Shown here: positions 46,147 through 58,990 of the stretch, piece by piece
Numbering within the stretch: the stretch's first letter is position 1
Layout of the letters: every line of letters starts with the position of its first letter
Assembly (NCBI GenBank): GCA_037833965.1
Contig: AP031358.1
Coordinates: 1,372,001 to 1,436,000 of the forward strand
DNA from: Marchantia polymorpha subsp. ruderalis
Taxonomy: Eukaryota > Streptophyta > Marchantiopsida > Marchantiales > Marchantiaceae
DNA length: 64,000 nucleotides
Direction of reading: 5' to 3'
The notes under the pieces: generated by a model
The model's database searches: none
The model's input: the letters and a program-made list of their open reading frames with translations, nothing else
What the model was told of the DNA's origin: nothing
Program-made: the position numbers and the translations under genes

Positions 46147-49100
46147 TCACGTCGTAGCACCAACCGTCGATGCTCTTGTTGCGATCTGAGGGGCACCTTC
46201 TGTGTCCTGGCCAGCCGGTGCTCGCGGAGGTTCAGGCGAGGGCAAATTCGTACTCTGCAATATTCATAACAAAATGACTCAGTTACCAAGCCTGAAAGAG
46301 AACAATCTTGACGCATCTGACCATGGCTGGACATGGTTTAAAGTAACATATACTCAGAAACATGTAACTTTCATGTGACAGAAAAACATTCCCATCAATT
46401 TACACCTCTGCAACTGTTCAAGCCTGGACAGGAAGACGGACGAACCTGCAAAGTTGCAGTGTGAATGTTTATAGTCGTGCTTTGATCCGCAGCAAAGTCA
46501 TCCATATTTGATTCCTCCTCCATCCTACGAATGTTTCTTCTTATGACTCGCTCGTGCCAGCATTCCAGAACGAGTCTAGCAGCTGTGCCGAGCCCCAGCA
46601 CCACTAACACACCTGTAACACAAAAGACCACAAACCTCCACCATCAGGCCTCCTACACCCTACTTTGCGTCTAGAGCATTTCACATATACTTCCGAGTAC
46701 ACATATTATCGTCCATCACGATATCATTCAAAGTACAGATCCTGCGAAACGAGAAGCTTCGAGTTAACAATTGAGCTTTCTAGGATAAACAGCACGAAAA
46801 GCTTCTCATCCTTATCTACAATGAAGGACAAAAAAGCTTGGGCTTGGAAACTATCCAGACTAAATATTGCTCTGTTTATATGTATGAACAAACTAAATGT
46901 TGCTAATGATCTCATATGCCATATTCAGCTTGGGCTCTAACTTATAACATCATTCAAGCTAGTATGCATAACAGACAGATTTACGAATCTCGGCTTTTGA
47001 GCATGCAACGGTTACTAAAGAAAATAAAATATCAGAAAAGTCGATATCATACACATCATGTAAACCAGGAGAGTTTCAAACTTGACATCTGCATCAAAGG
47101 TGAACCGAAGCAAATCTACACTCCGTACCTGGCGTGCTTCACATGGAACACGCCAAACACGGAGAACAAATGAGTCATTAGGTGATTTGAACGCCTAGAG
47201 GTGGAACCCAAAAATGGAACATATACGATAGAGCGAAGGGAACTGACGAGGTCCACGTCCCTAGCTACACAAACCCAAAGAAAAAAAACTCGAAATTGCA
47301 AGGCCATGTCAGCCTTGGTGACATGAAGGAGCAATAGAAGTTCAGAAAGTACCAATGATAATATTAACAGGCAGAGCAGATGCTCCAAGGAAAATGGAGA
47401 TGAGGACATCAAACAACAGCCCCGCGATCAGGATCAGCAGCGCCGCCCAAAGAGGGTGAAACCGAGCCTAGCCAAAACAACAACACAACAGACCAACAGC
47501 GCAGATTCATTACGAGGAGCTCCGAAGAAAAGCCACTGTGCTCTAGAGCTTACCAAAAAGAAAGCCAATAGGCATGGCAGCATATCCAATTGAAGCTGAG
47601 TCGGTGACATCCACGAAGAGGTACGCCATGAAAGCAAATAAAAGCAGCCAGAGCAGCATAATAGTAGGATGCCGCCTTAAGGTCATAAGCAGCACAGGTC
47701 GTATAGGCAGCGGATTGAGACGTAGTGGCCCTACCCCTCCAGTTCGCCTCTGGGTTCCACCATTATTATAGTTTCCTCCTCCAACTCTCCAGACCCAAAA
47801 GTGAGGCTGCAATGGCCACTTGTACGACAATTCAGTTTCACTTATACAAACCTTCTTCTAAATATGCTTGCCATCAGCTTCTCAGAACCATTGACCTAAG
47901 TCTCACCAAGCTAACGAATGCACAAAAAGTTTCACTTGTCCTCTGTTACGCACACTCTATTTCCAAGATCTGAACATACGGAAGTCAGCAGTATCATTTC
48001 GATGATCAAAGCCAAAAACAGTTGCAGGCACTTCGAGTAGGGTCTTGGAAGAGGAACCCCACCCTTACCGTCGGCTGTGATGATGGAGCAGGAACGTTAG
48101 TCGCCACATGCCTGCAATACAACAGCAAACGTTATATGCATTCTTATACATTCAATTCCTCCAGGCGAAAGAATAAGATATTGTCATAGACTTCACGGAC
48201 TATTTCATCCCATTACCAACCGGGCAGAGATAAAAGAAAAAGCTACCAGTGATAATCACAGATGGCTTCACTCGAGTGATAAGATCACCTCGCAATTAAG
48301 AACTTCAGCGTACAAACTACCAAAAACTACTCAAAAGCTAAGCTTCAACCTAAAACACTGAAAGGAGATGAGAGAGAAGAACACGCACTGGCACACTTCG
48401 CATTTGTTTGTGCCCTTGTTTCCAAACCACTGTTCGATACATGATCGATGAGCTTTCGCTAGCTCCCCTCGACAATGACAGCCCAATTCCATTACAGGTT
48501 CGTCTGAATGTTGCTGACATATTCTGCATCAGATCGGACGAGGCACTGCTGAGCTGAAGACTAAATACCAGAAAACAATTATGTCGACGCACATACGATG
48601 AAGACAAACTTCATGGTGCACTCTGATTTATATCGTATAAGAGACAGCCGTCTAGCATTCCAATAATCACTGGATGAAGTATTAGAGAGAAGCACTCATG
48701 AACAGGGCCAAATGCTCTTCATCCACTACGTACAGAATTCTTTTTTGCTGTTCTGAATTTCATTAACTTATATTTTGTAATTATCTCGGGGCAGACGAAC
48801 TAAACTTCTCACGTTAGTACGTCAACGTTTTGACAGCTCATGCAATGACATCGAGTTGCCATCCACAATCTTCGTGTCTTTGACCTCTTCAGGGTGTTGA
48901 AGCAAACAAATCTGAATGAGAAATATAGAAGTTTTATAACTAGTCCAGTTAAAGATGATATGGAGATACTATTTTAGGAAAAATTGGACAAGTAGAATAT
49001 TAACAATTTCCATAAAAAGTTTTACTGTCAGAGGCGTGCCATGACAAGCTAAGAAGTTCAATTTTCCACAGATCTCGTTAATGTTCGGCGCTTGATAAGG

Positions 49101-52100
49101 AGATACGATAGGCCCTCATACACTTCACGTGAAGGGCAATGGAATTCTAAGATACATGACTTTTGAATGAATTTTGTGCCTACAAGTAGTATTGGCTTTG
49201 CCGTACAGGGAGAATTAGCACCGGAAGGGGCGATCGTCCTTACAATAAAAGAAAAACTAAACCTTTTGTTATTCTACTCACCAAGAACGGACTTGCAGTG
49301 CTATTATCAAAAGCCACATGAACTCTTTGCATAAGAAGATGAGGGCTTCATCAGTAAAATTAGGTTGGAACAAAATAACTGAAGGAATAAAAAGAACAAA
49401 GGCAAGCAACAAACAGAAGCTACAGAGGGCCATTAAAAAAATGTTCTCAAGGAGAACATTGAGAAGATGAGGGAGCTATGGTTCTACGTATTGCTCGTAC
49501 TTGTCGGACAGCATTTTGGTTCCAAAGTGTCCAACAAAAACAAAGTTCATAGCCCTTCAAACAAAATTCCAAAACTCCTCCTACAATATCTATCCTGGGT
49601 TACGTTTGTGACTCAATTCAAACGGCATCAAGAAATCGATTGCATTGGAAGAGAAAGATTTACCAACTAAAATATAGGTACTAACAAATTCAGCCAAAAA
49701 ATTTGTATTTAAAAACAGATCGTCTCAGCATACTACTACGCATCTTCTCCAACACTCTTTGGTTATTAGTGAGAGGTTCTACCAGACGGTTTGGTTCAAC
49801 CTCTCAGAAACAACGTAACGCTGCAAAGTAAAATATTAGTCGTAGTGATATGACAAGTGATCCCCTCCTCTTTGCAGTTACTTCTTAACTCTTCAAAAGT
49901 ACACTCCCGTCATTATCCATATATCCATATCCATATATATATAGTTGATATCTCACCTTGTGACCAGTCCTCAACTTGGGCTTACTTAACATTTGGATTT
50001 TATATCCAAAGTTTCAACTTGGGCTTAATTACCTTTTGGATAATATATCCAAAGGTCGTTACACTCTCCCAGAGAGAGAGAGCACAGCAAAATGGGGAAA
50101 GAAAAATAAAATAAAAAATTAACCAACAGGACGAGTCCTCCGCGCCTCTCACTCTTCACACCCCCGGACAATTTAGATGTACAGATGGCCTTGGACACAC
50201 ATCATTACTTTTCACCCATTATTGATAATCCTGATTATACAAATTCTCAAAATATTATACACTACCAATCGCGTAAGATGGATGTCTAGTTTCGTTGATT
50301 CCAGGTGAAATTTCCTACCACCAATGACTCAGATATTCATATATCAAAGTGATAGTTAATTCCAGGCTGTCAAGACAAAAAAATAAAATAGTTGATGGTC
50401 TAGCCAATTGACAAACTACTATGCCTCCCTTAGCAACAGGTACAATTCATGACCTTAAAAAAATAGACAAGAACATGTAAAGAGTTTACTACCAGTCATG
50501 ATCCATCCCATCACCTCTGTGATATCAAAGTTCTTGGCTTCAGTGTCCACTCAACTTACAATGGTACATTCAGCACTTAAAAATAAAATTAATGAATTTT
50601 GTATTCTTGGATTTCCGTTATGAGTGCTTCAATAAATATATCCACAGATATAGGGTGTGCTTAATTGCAAAGCTTAGCATTAGGAACTATAATAAAACCT
50701 ACTATTTATCCAGCCAAACCAGAAAGGCTTATGACAGATCCCAAGGACTAAGGATTTAAAAACCACAGCCTCAACTGAACAATTAAACTATCCCAAGATC
50801 TCAAGTGCATATCCTGAAAATCTAACAACTCAAAATAAAACCACAAAAACACATAAACAAAAGAATTTCTTGCCTCTTTTCATTTTCTATCCGAAAACGT
50901 TTATCATCTTTTTTCTTGTCCTAATCTCTCTTTGTCAAAAAGGTAATTTCAAATACTGGTGTACTCACAACTCTGATAAAATAAGAGCTACTATAAGATT
51001 AATATTGAATTTTTTCCTCACTTGATTATCAAAATATTTTTTTCTGTTCTTGTTCTCTTCTCAGTATGTTATGTACACATTTCAAGAAGTCTCAAAGTGG
51101 AGGCGGGTAAGGCTTAAATTGCCGTGAGAAATGAGACCGGGCTGAACGACCAATTATTGAGCATCACATTTCTATCATGCACCTCTGAAACATCATCGGT
51201 GTGGACAGAGGTTCATACGTTGGTGCCTGCAGAGGCCGGAGGTAGCACTGCAGTTTGCATCCAACGGATACAAATGCAGGCTCACATGCCCGGCCAGATT
51301 ATCCCAGGAAAGAGAAATCTACAATCGCTTACTACAGGCAAATATTGCGTAACGTAGCTATTGCGTAATGAACGGAACCAAGGTCGCTCCAGCCTAGAGG
51401 TGGAAAATGAAACGGATACTAACTGTTTTACTCCAATAGTTCTGAATGAATAAACAGATTGTACGGCCATAAGTTGAAATATCAGCCCTCGAAAGTACTG
51501 AGTGATAAAAATGCCACTGTGGACCGCACAAACACGGCGTAAGGAAGAAACTCTAGATAAATGAAAGTGGTTGTTTACGTTAGACAAGGGAAAATAGAAA
51601 GAAAGAACTGCCACAGCGCAATCTTACAGCTAATAATTCACTTACAAATATTTTTGTGAAGAGAAAAAATTCACAGCGAAAAAAATCTCTATTTACTCGG
51701 TCTTTTTAAAAAAACCAAAAAAGTTCTGAATCTGTTTCACACTAAATCCATATTCTTTCAAGTTCGTAGTGTATCAATTACTAAGCTTCGACACGAGTAT
51801 TTATATCCTTCATAGATTAACGACCAGGCATTTGTCCACAAACAAATTGACTCAACTGTTGAAAATTTTCCCTTATCTAATGGTTGTTCAAAATGACTCA
51901 ACCGTTGAAAGCGTATCTGTACTCATTCGAATTTTCCTCTCATATACAACGGCTCGGCTGAGAGTTAAGTAACAACAAGGAAAGAAGAACTTTGGGGAGT
52001 ACCGGGCAAAAGGAGGAAACTGAGGAGTCCTGAGGATTACATGATCAATATTCTAGAGGACTACATGATATTTCAGAGTAGTCCTCGTGAATACTGATAC

Positions 52101-55100
52101 TAGTTCGGAAAGTTCAATTTCGATCAAACCACCCGTTCATTAATATTTATAAAAACCCGCAGAAGCTGTTAGCCCAAAAATCCGCTGCTTCGGCTTTGAA
52201 TCAAGACTGCTGATGGTATTGAATCTAAAACACTCATTGAATCAGCAGTTTGAGCTCAGAAACAGTTTGAGTTTGATTTTTTGATGGAAGTAGCTCAGCC
52301 TACTGAATCATAGTTCACTGAGCTACTTCCATCAAAAAATGAACCCCATTTATACTCATGATAGAATATTCGGCGATGGTTTCCAATCTTTTTCTTCTGA
52401 TTGAGAGACGACCCCAATCGGAACAAGGGCTTCAAGCGCGTCCCAGACAAGGAACACCCTAGGGGAAATGTTCGTGAAAAGTACAGTGATGTGTAATGAC
52501 CCCATCCAGAGTAAGAACATTTAGGCACTATCACTTCAGGGAACCCTGAGAATATTATTCGTGTAAAGGAGAGGGATAAACCCATCCCGAGCGAGGACTT
52601 TCGGCACATCCAACCCAAGGATTTCCTTGGAATCATGCTCGTTTGCTTGAGAGGGATGACCCCATCCGGAAGAAGGTCTTCAGGCACATTCACACAGGAA
52701 ACGTACAGGGAATCATGTTCGTGTAATTGAGAGGGGTATCCCCATCCGGAACAAGGACATCATGCACATACCACGCAAGGAACACCCTGGGAGTAATATT
52801 CGTGCATTTGAGGGGGATGACCCCATCCAGAGCAAGAACTTCAGACACTACCCTTTCAAGGCACACCCCGGAAATAATATTGGTATGATTGGGAGGGATA
52901 ATTCATCCCGAGCGAGGACTTTTGGTATATCCCACACAAGGAACACACTGGGAATCAAGTTCGTGTCATTCAAAGGGATGTCTCCATCCGGTGCGAGGAC
53001 TTCAGGCACATGCCACACAAGGAGCACCCTGGGAGTACTATTCATATAATTGAGAGGGATGATCCCATCCGGAACAAGGACTTCAGGCACTAAAGATTTG
53101 AGGAACACCCTGGGAATAATATTCGTTTGAATTAGAGGGATGAACCCGTCCCGAACAAGGGCTTTAGGCACGTTCCACACAAGAACAACGTTAGAGTCGT
53201 GTTTGTGTGATTGAAAGGGTGACCCTATCCACAACAAGGACTTCAGGCACATCCCACACACGAAACACCCTGGGAGTACTGTTCGTGTAATCGAGAGGGA
53301 TGACCCCATCCCAAGCAGGAACTTCAGGCACTGCCCATTCAAGGAGCGCCCTGAGTACCCTTCTCGTGTGATTTGAGGGATGAACCCATCCCGAGCAGGG
53401 ACTTTTGGTATGTCCCACACAAGGAACAGCGGGGTTCATGTCCGTGTGATTGAAGGGATGACCCCATCCGGAACAAGGACTTCAGGAACATCCCACACAA
53501 GGAACAAAATGGGGATCATACTCGTATGATTGAGAGTGATGACCCCATTTGGTGCAAGGAATTCAGGCACGTCCCACACAAGAAACACACTGTGAATCAT
53601 GTTCGTGTGATTGGAAGGATGACAAAAAAGAGTAAGGACTTTAGGCACATCCCCACAAGGAACAACATGGGAGTCATGTTCGTGTGTATCAGAGGGGTGT
53701 CCCGATCCGGAACAAGGACTTCAGGCTCTTCCACACAGAACAACCTGGGAGTAATGTTCGTGCAATCGAGAGGGATGACCCCATCCAAAGCAGGAACTAT
53801 GGGCACTATCCATTCAAGGAACACCCTGGGAATAATAGTCGTGTGATTGAGAGGTATGAACCCATCCCGAGCAAGGACTTTCGGCACATCCCACACAAGG
53901 AACACAATGGGAATCATGTTCGTGTAATTGAGATGGGTGAACCTATCAGGAACAAGAACTTTAGGCACGCCCCAAACAAGGAGCCAAAAGGAACGCCCTC
54001 CAAATGGAGTTCAAAGATGACCGGGTTGATCTGGAATAAAATTTGAAAGGATAGATTCAAGGTCCAGCGGGGTTAGAAAAAGGTCTTACTTGTGGCTTAC
54101 TCGGTACTTGGTACCTGTCAGATATCTGAGATTGACAAACAATTTCCTGCCACTCAGGTTTCAGAGATGATGCCTCCATCTGCCATCGCTGTGAGACCAA
54201 GGACTATCTTCCTGCCTTTGCTAAGGCCTATACATGAGACAACCGATGTAGCAAGTCTCCCTTGCTTTCTCTGGTCCATACAGCATCCAGCAAAGTTCCG
54301 AGATACCGTTTTAAGTCACAAAGCCTGCAGCTACCTTCTCGTCTTAAATTTGGCACTCTATCTAGGCACTTCAACCAAGGTCACGCCCATACATAAAAAC
54401 ACTAAAACATAAAACACTAAAACATACGGAAGTGTGGAGGATATGAGGCAGCGTTAGACTAATCCCTGGTCAATATCAAGGTATCACTCCCTTTGCAACA
54501 CCACTCTTGGAATCGTGGTATGACTTACTTACGAATGTCCCACTTTACTTCGAGTGCCACCCTTCTATGAGGCGTCCCTAAGCCCATCCCTCCAGACGGT
54601 GTGACATGCTGTTTTCAGATCCAAGAAAATGTAAGGTATATTTACCCTCTGTCTTGCCAGATTATCCTGCTGGATGAAGGTATGATCAACAAAATTGTCC
54701 GGACCCAGCCTGTTTCCACAGATCACAACTTGTACTTTGGTATACTGTAACTTCCTGGTGTCCAAGCCAAGACAGGAACTATCCCGGCTACACTTGAAGT
54801 GTGACATCTTCATATGTATCTTTGTCCTCTCGTTCGTCTTTAGGACAGGTTATTTAAGACATTGATGCCTAGCCACTAGGGGAGGGGAATGACAAGTGCT
54901 CCCCAAATCTCAATATATATATAGTGACTGGTAAGCAGACCATTGTTAGTACTCAGAACACCTCCAATTCAGCAGGTTGATACGTAACTGAAACAACCCA
55001 TCACAATGTCTGGCTGGGAATGAGCGCTGGTACTCCTTGTCCCATTTTACTGTCTTCCTCAAGGGCATCCAGGGTGATGCAAGTACGTCCAAATGACTTT

Positions 55101-56788
55101 CACATTCTAGGTATAGCAATTAAAGGAGCTACTCAAGCGGTTAATGCGCTGGAAGAGGCGTAATTTGAACCTCACTGAGAGTTGTCAACTATATTTCTCC
55201 GACATTTCCTGGATTATTAACCAGGAATGACTTTCAATTACCTGCAATGGTCATTGCCAACCTGACATAACCGTGTGCATGTCCGACGAGTCCTACTAAT
55301 CTTATTCCTGAGCACTCCAACAGAAATCAATGAACAAATCCACGACGATGCATACTGCCCAGTTAGAGTCATTACAGCAAACCAAAAAGCTTGCACGATA
55401 TATTTAAGTGAAAAAGCTCTTAGGAATTAAAGAGCTGTAACACCTCTTCCATTTCTTCATAAAAAGTCTGTAATTGTTTACCATACCGAAGTGAAGGCCT
55501 TAATGCACATGTAAATACACAGCATATGCGATAGGTCTTGTATGGCACAGCCAGGATAAATGACCTGATCCGTACAATATCCGTACGGAACTAGGTAACC
55601 TGTGAAGCAATACGTAACTGGTTGCCAGGGTCAGGTGTTGATCCTTATGACCTTGATCACACACAGCTTGTCCTCGAAGTCCATCGGAAAGTCATTGCAG
55701 TTCTCTAAGCAGTATCTTGCATCCACAAGAGAAGTAGAGACTGTGCAAGCAGATTCATGGGTTCTCAAAAAGCTCACGGGCTTGTGTCTTACTGGCTGCT
55801 ACGAAGCACGAGGCCTCTAAACTAAAGCGGTGCTCTTATGAATTGCATCCGCGGGGACATCGGAGTGACTGAACTGATGATCGAAGGTAAGAGACTGTTA
55901 TTGCAACAACCAGTTGACCATCGAATTACAACTTGACAGGGTCAGCTGACTGCCGCATTTCCTTCTTCAGCCGCAACCAGTATTACAAATAATTGGAGAA
56001 CACAAACGTAGTTTACTTCGTTCTTCATGCTTAAATACGACGGCCGTTATCATGGTAGTATATATGTGTATGATGTTTCCGATGCAAGATCACAACCGTT
56101 CAGCTACGTGCATACTCAGTACAGCTCAACCAGAACTGTGATGGCACTCCAAAGCCGGAGAGACTAGAACATACCGGCAAAGGTCACCCGTCGCACTTTC
56201 AACGCTGAAATTGCTGGTGGTTCGGGGGATTGGGAATCCTTTGTAGCCATCCAATTCCTGTACTTTCACACTATCCTTAACTGGGACATCAATGACATGA
56301 CTATCTGTTTTCTTCGAGATGATAGCAGGCGCCTCGGCTGCATTTACCGTCGCCAAGGGAGGAATTGGACCTTGCGTTGATCCAACTTCTTCTGCAGCCA
56401 CAGATATGGGAATACCCTCTGCGGGGATAGGATCTAGTATATACCGAGTTTCATCGCTTCCTGCTACTTGAGAAGCACCCAAGCTCTCATTTACACGACT
56501 AGAATCCGCATCTACAACTTGAGGTCCTGTCTCCCCAGAGCGTTGATCCCTTGGCGATGACGGACCAGGGTCATGTACTTGCTGACTAGGCATTTTCTCA
56601 CCCCTATCTAAATCTATATCTACATTCCGGTCACTGAATCCAGCCCCGTTCTCCACGCATTCTATCTCCTGCGAGTTTTTAACATCACTGCGGTTCGTTA
56701 CACGCAGACCAGAGTCCTCGCTACTGGATGAAGGTTGCATTTCCTCCAAGTTTCCTCTTGCTAACCTTTCGGCCTCCGGTACTTCCAT
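46147..56788 (-). CDS. RING-CH (MARCH-type) membrane E3 ubiquitin ligase, seven coding exons
   Basis: The RINGv finger recruits an E2 and ubiquitinates partners at a membrane. Coding exons on the minus strand: 56788-56175, 48523-48389, 48111-48069, 47806-47554, 47467-47353, 46612-46446, 46254-46147 (TGA). The protein is about 477 aa. Residues 1-203 are acidic, Ser/Pro-rich and probably disordered. Residues 204-249 form a C4HC3 RING-CH: C204-R-I-C207, C220-H-C222, H230-R-S-C233, C246-E-V-C249. Then come VATNVPAPSSQP and hydrophobic segments: IMLLWLLLFAFMAYLFV (about 313-329), LWAALLILIAGLLFDVLI and ALPVNIIIGGVLVVLGLG. The tail is basic, then Pro/Ser-rich, ending TRASTVGATT. The start is the first ATG after a leader acceptor at 56817. 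All junctions fit GT-AG and phase except exon 4 to 5, which is off by one base. Confidence 0.88.
52276..52340. repeat. Perfect 23-bp stem hairpin
   Basis: Bases 52276-52298 (ending GATGGAAGTAGCTCAG) and 52318-52340 (starting CTGAGCTACTTCCATC) are exact reverse complements with a 19-nt loop. Flanking bases do not continue the stem. It lies in the RING-CH intron, about 60 bp to the left of the minisatellite. Confidence 0.92.
52400..53990. repeat. Minisatellite, about 20 units of 80-81 bp
   Basis: The phrase (A/G)ACCCCATCCGGAACAAGGA followed by CTTCAGGCAC, ATCCCACACAAGGAACACCC and TTCGTGTGATTGAGAGGGAT recurs every 80-81 bp. Anchors fall near 52412, 52501, 52582, 52661, 52741, 52822, 52902, 52983, 53064, 53145, 53224, 53304, 53385, 53463, 53545, 53620, 53702, 53780, 53858 and 53941. 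Units differ at many positions. The minus strand is largely open in 81-bp units, giving a 27-residue period such as VWDVPEVLVPDGVIPLNHT, with frame changes where units are 80 bp. Confidence 0.93.
54565..54813 (-). mobile_element. LINE reverse-transcriptase scrap
   Basis: The minus-strand open stretch contains IFLDLKTACHTVWRDGL, close to the reverse-transcriptase catalytic block (FLDLKKA(Y/F)DTVWR.GL), preceded by a hydrophobic/polar stretch of the right kind. No further domains can be followed on either side. It is a short, dead fragment in the RING-CH intron, of a different type from the LINE at 42.6-44.7 kb. Confidence 0.5.
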
Positions 56789-58718
56789 CACAAGACACTA
56801 GTTCCAATATTTACGCCTGCGAATCAACCGCAGTTCCCTTCATGTTGCATGTAAAGGAAACCGTCGGTTAGTTTCGAGTGGGTGGCAACTCGCTTCGAAA
56901 ATCATGAGCAGTAGAATACCAAGCAGTCCAACCCATCGATGTCCGAGGGATACACAGGAAAACCGTCCCTGCCTACGAGGCAACATCACAATCCATCTTC
57001 GGTGCAAGGATGTCTTCGAGAAACGAATCGCACCTGCACAGAGACAAGACAAGCCGCAGTTAGTACAGCGAGCAAATCTGGCTCCCGATCCGACCGTGAA
57101 TACCCGAGTCAGAAGTTAGGCAAGACATTCAACCAGTTCTGACATGCCGGGACCAAATTCGAGTCGACGAACGTACTCGTAATCTCATGACCACACGAAA
57201 ATCGTAAAATATTTCGCCTGAAACAGACGAGGGAGATTGCCCATCAGCTGCTCATGTGTATCAAACCTGAAGGGCATGCACGAGGGCCTGCCATACAAGA
57301 TAGCAACGCCAGGAGCCCTTGACTCTCAGGAACCGCAGGCTTGAGAATTGACAGGGCGAATATTACCCCGACGGCCCAATCTTCACGACAAAAATTAAAA
57401 ATATTCCATTTTGGACGGTACACTGTTCATGATGCATGGTTCATGTGAAGCGTTAAAAGGCAACACACGCCAAGAAGTGAGTTGACCAAAATTTCCGCGA
57501 AGAGACGAAAAATCCCTTCTATTCCGCTCAGGCTGAGTGAGAACCGGTGCGACATGGCAATATCGGAAGGCCCTATCAAATTTACCCGTCTTGTCCGTCG
57601 CTCAACAAGGTGTTGTAGAAACTTACTCGCTTCAATTACGTCCAGTGTCGCAATTCTATACGGCTGCAATCGTCGTCTTAGCGAAGTGTGTGAACAGTCA
57701 GTGACAACAAATCAAGCTCTGCCAGCCCTCTGCCTTTGAACACTGCAACTCGGCAGTGAAGCGCGCTGGAAAAAAACATCACATACGGCCGGATAGGAGA
57801 TGAGTAAGCAGTTCAGTCGTTAGTAGAGGGCTTCGTCTACAAGCTCTAACTCCTCAACGTAACATCTGTTCAAATTCGAGTGATCATGATCATGTAAAAT
57901 TTCCGAATTCCGTCAACTGGAAATTACCGGCTTGACAATTTCCTGACACGTAACGTAAAACTACCAGAATTCAGAAGCCAACAGGCACTAGAGTTACAGG
58001 CGTGCAGAAAACATATCACGATCAAGCAGGAACGGCGGGGTTGTCTAACCAACCTTGGCACGACAGACGAGGAAGTATCGACGAACACCGGGGGGGAGAA
58101 ACGATGCAGGAAGTTGGAGTGGCACAGCACAGACGAGCGGGAACTACGACCACGGTAATACACACTTCAGCCTCCGGACCGGCCTTCATATCCAAAATCA
58201 CAATCAACCACGGAGTCAACATGCGAGTTACGGCGAGACAGTCCCAACAGAATCCCCGAACAACAGATCCAATATCAAAATTGAAAACCTGGTACTCCAA
58301 ATTCGACACTCACACACCCAATCCTGACCAATTCACGAACCCAATCCCTTCCGAATCCCACACAAATCGCCCCCTCCCCTCCCTCCCCCAACATAACCAA
58401 CACCTCATTCAATCACGCCCCTCGACACCAACTCCACTCCATTCTCCCCCCACCCCATCCCAACTCCCACTCCCGATCCCATCCCCAATTCCAGACTCAC
58501 CCCTCACCCAAACCGACCCACCAACACACAGCAGAGCCCGCAAGCAGCACAGAGCCGCCTCCGAGCGACGGTCAAATTCGCCCTCTAATCACCACTTCCA
58601 AATCAACCAAAAAACACCGGATCTACGACCGCCAGCGTCCGGACGATCGCCACGTACAGCGTACGGTACGAGCAAAACAGACCATGATCGAGCACTCGCC
58701 ACTCGCTCACTCACTCAC
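56789..58718 (-). other. Leader intron and 5' untranslated start of the RING-CH gene
   Basis: On the minus strand an acceptor (TTGATTCGCAG, ending 56817) lies 28 bp before the ATG. A strong donor AGCGG/GTGAGTGAGTGAGC at 58719/58718 ends a GC-rich tract upstream. This suggests a 1.9-kb leader intron. The long plus-strand open stretch across 58002-58964 is Pro/Ser/Arg low-complexity on the opposite strand and is not taken as a gene. Confidence 0.55.
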
Positions 58719-58990
58719 CCGCTAATTCGCTCGCTCGCTTGGCGATGGCGCCGAGGCCCCGAGCAGTCAGTCGGTCATCAGTCAGTCGGAGCAGCAGCAG
58801 CAGCAGCAGCAGGATCAGGAGGAGGCGCACAGCTCCCAGCCAGGACCCGAGCAGAGGTCGGTCAGAGACGAGAGGCAGAAGGAGGAGGCGGGGAGGGCAG
58901 GGCAGGGAGGGGCAGGGGAAGGGCAGCAGCAGCAAATGCCGAGGACGGAGGTTTTACTCTTTAGAGCGCGGTCCGAGCCTGCGCGGCCTG
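58719..58990 (-). promoter_or_regulatory. GC-rich leader exon and probable transcription start of the RING-CH gene
   Basis: On the minus strand this tract is CT-rich with CTGCTGCTG runs and CCTGCCC/CTCCC words, then ends at a consensus donor. The composition matches the leaders of genes A and B. The exact start site cannot be fixed by eye. No clear TATA box is seen. Confidence 0.45.

Larger units (their letters stand above)
48524..56174 (-). other. 7.65-kb first coding intron of the RING-CH gene
   Basis: The donor is CCG/GTATGT at 56174 and the acceptor CTGATGCAG ends at 48524. It splits the RING-CH finger right after its first zinc ligand: the arginine codon between the first two cysteines spans the junction. 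The intron holds the 80-bp minisatellite (52400-53990), a perfect hairpin (52276-52340), a LINE scrap (54565-54813) and otherwise AT-rich sequence without a gene. Confidence 0.8.

Noticed and set aside
48631-48643. GTATAAGAGACAG matches part of the Tn5 mosaic end used in sequencing adapters
   Set aside because: Only 13 bases match and the sequence continues naturally inside the RING-CH intron, so chance is the better explanation.
55130-55200. tRNA-like or SINE-like A and B box words (GAGCTACTCAAGCGGTTAATGCGCT and a TTTGAACCTC)
   Set aside because: The acceptor stem, anticodon arm and T loop do not fold, and no A-rich tail or target duplication is visible.
58002-58964. Longest open stretch of the window, 320 codons on the plus strand
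   Set aside because: Low-complexity Pro/Ser/Thr then Arg/Gly/Ala sequence with no domain. It is opposite the spliced GC-rich leader of the RING-CH gene, which explains the open frame.
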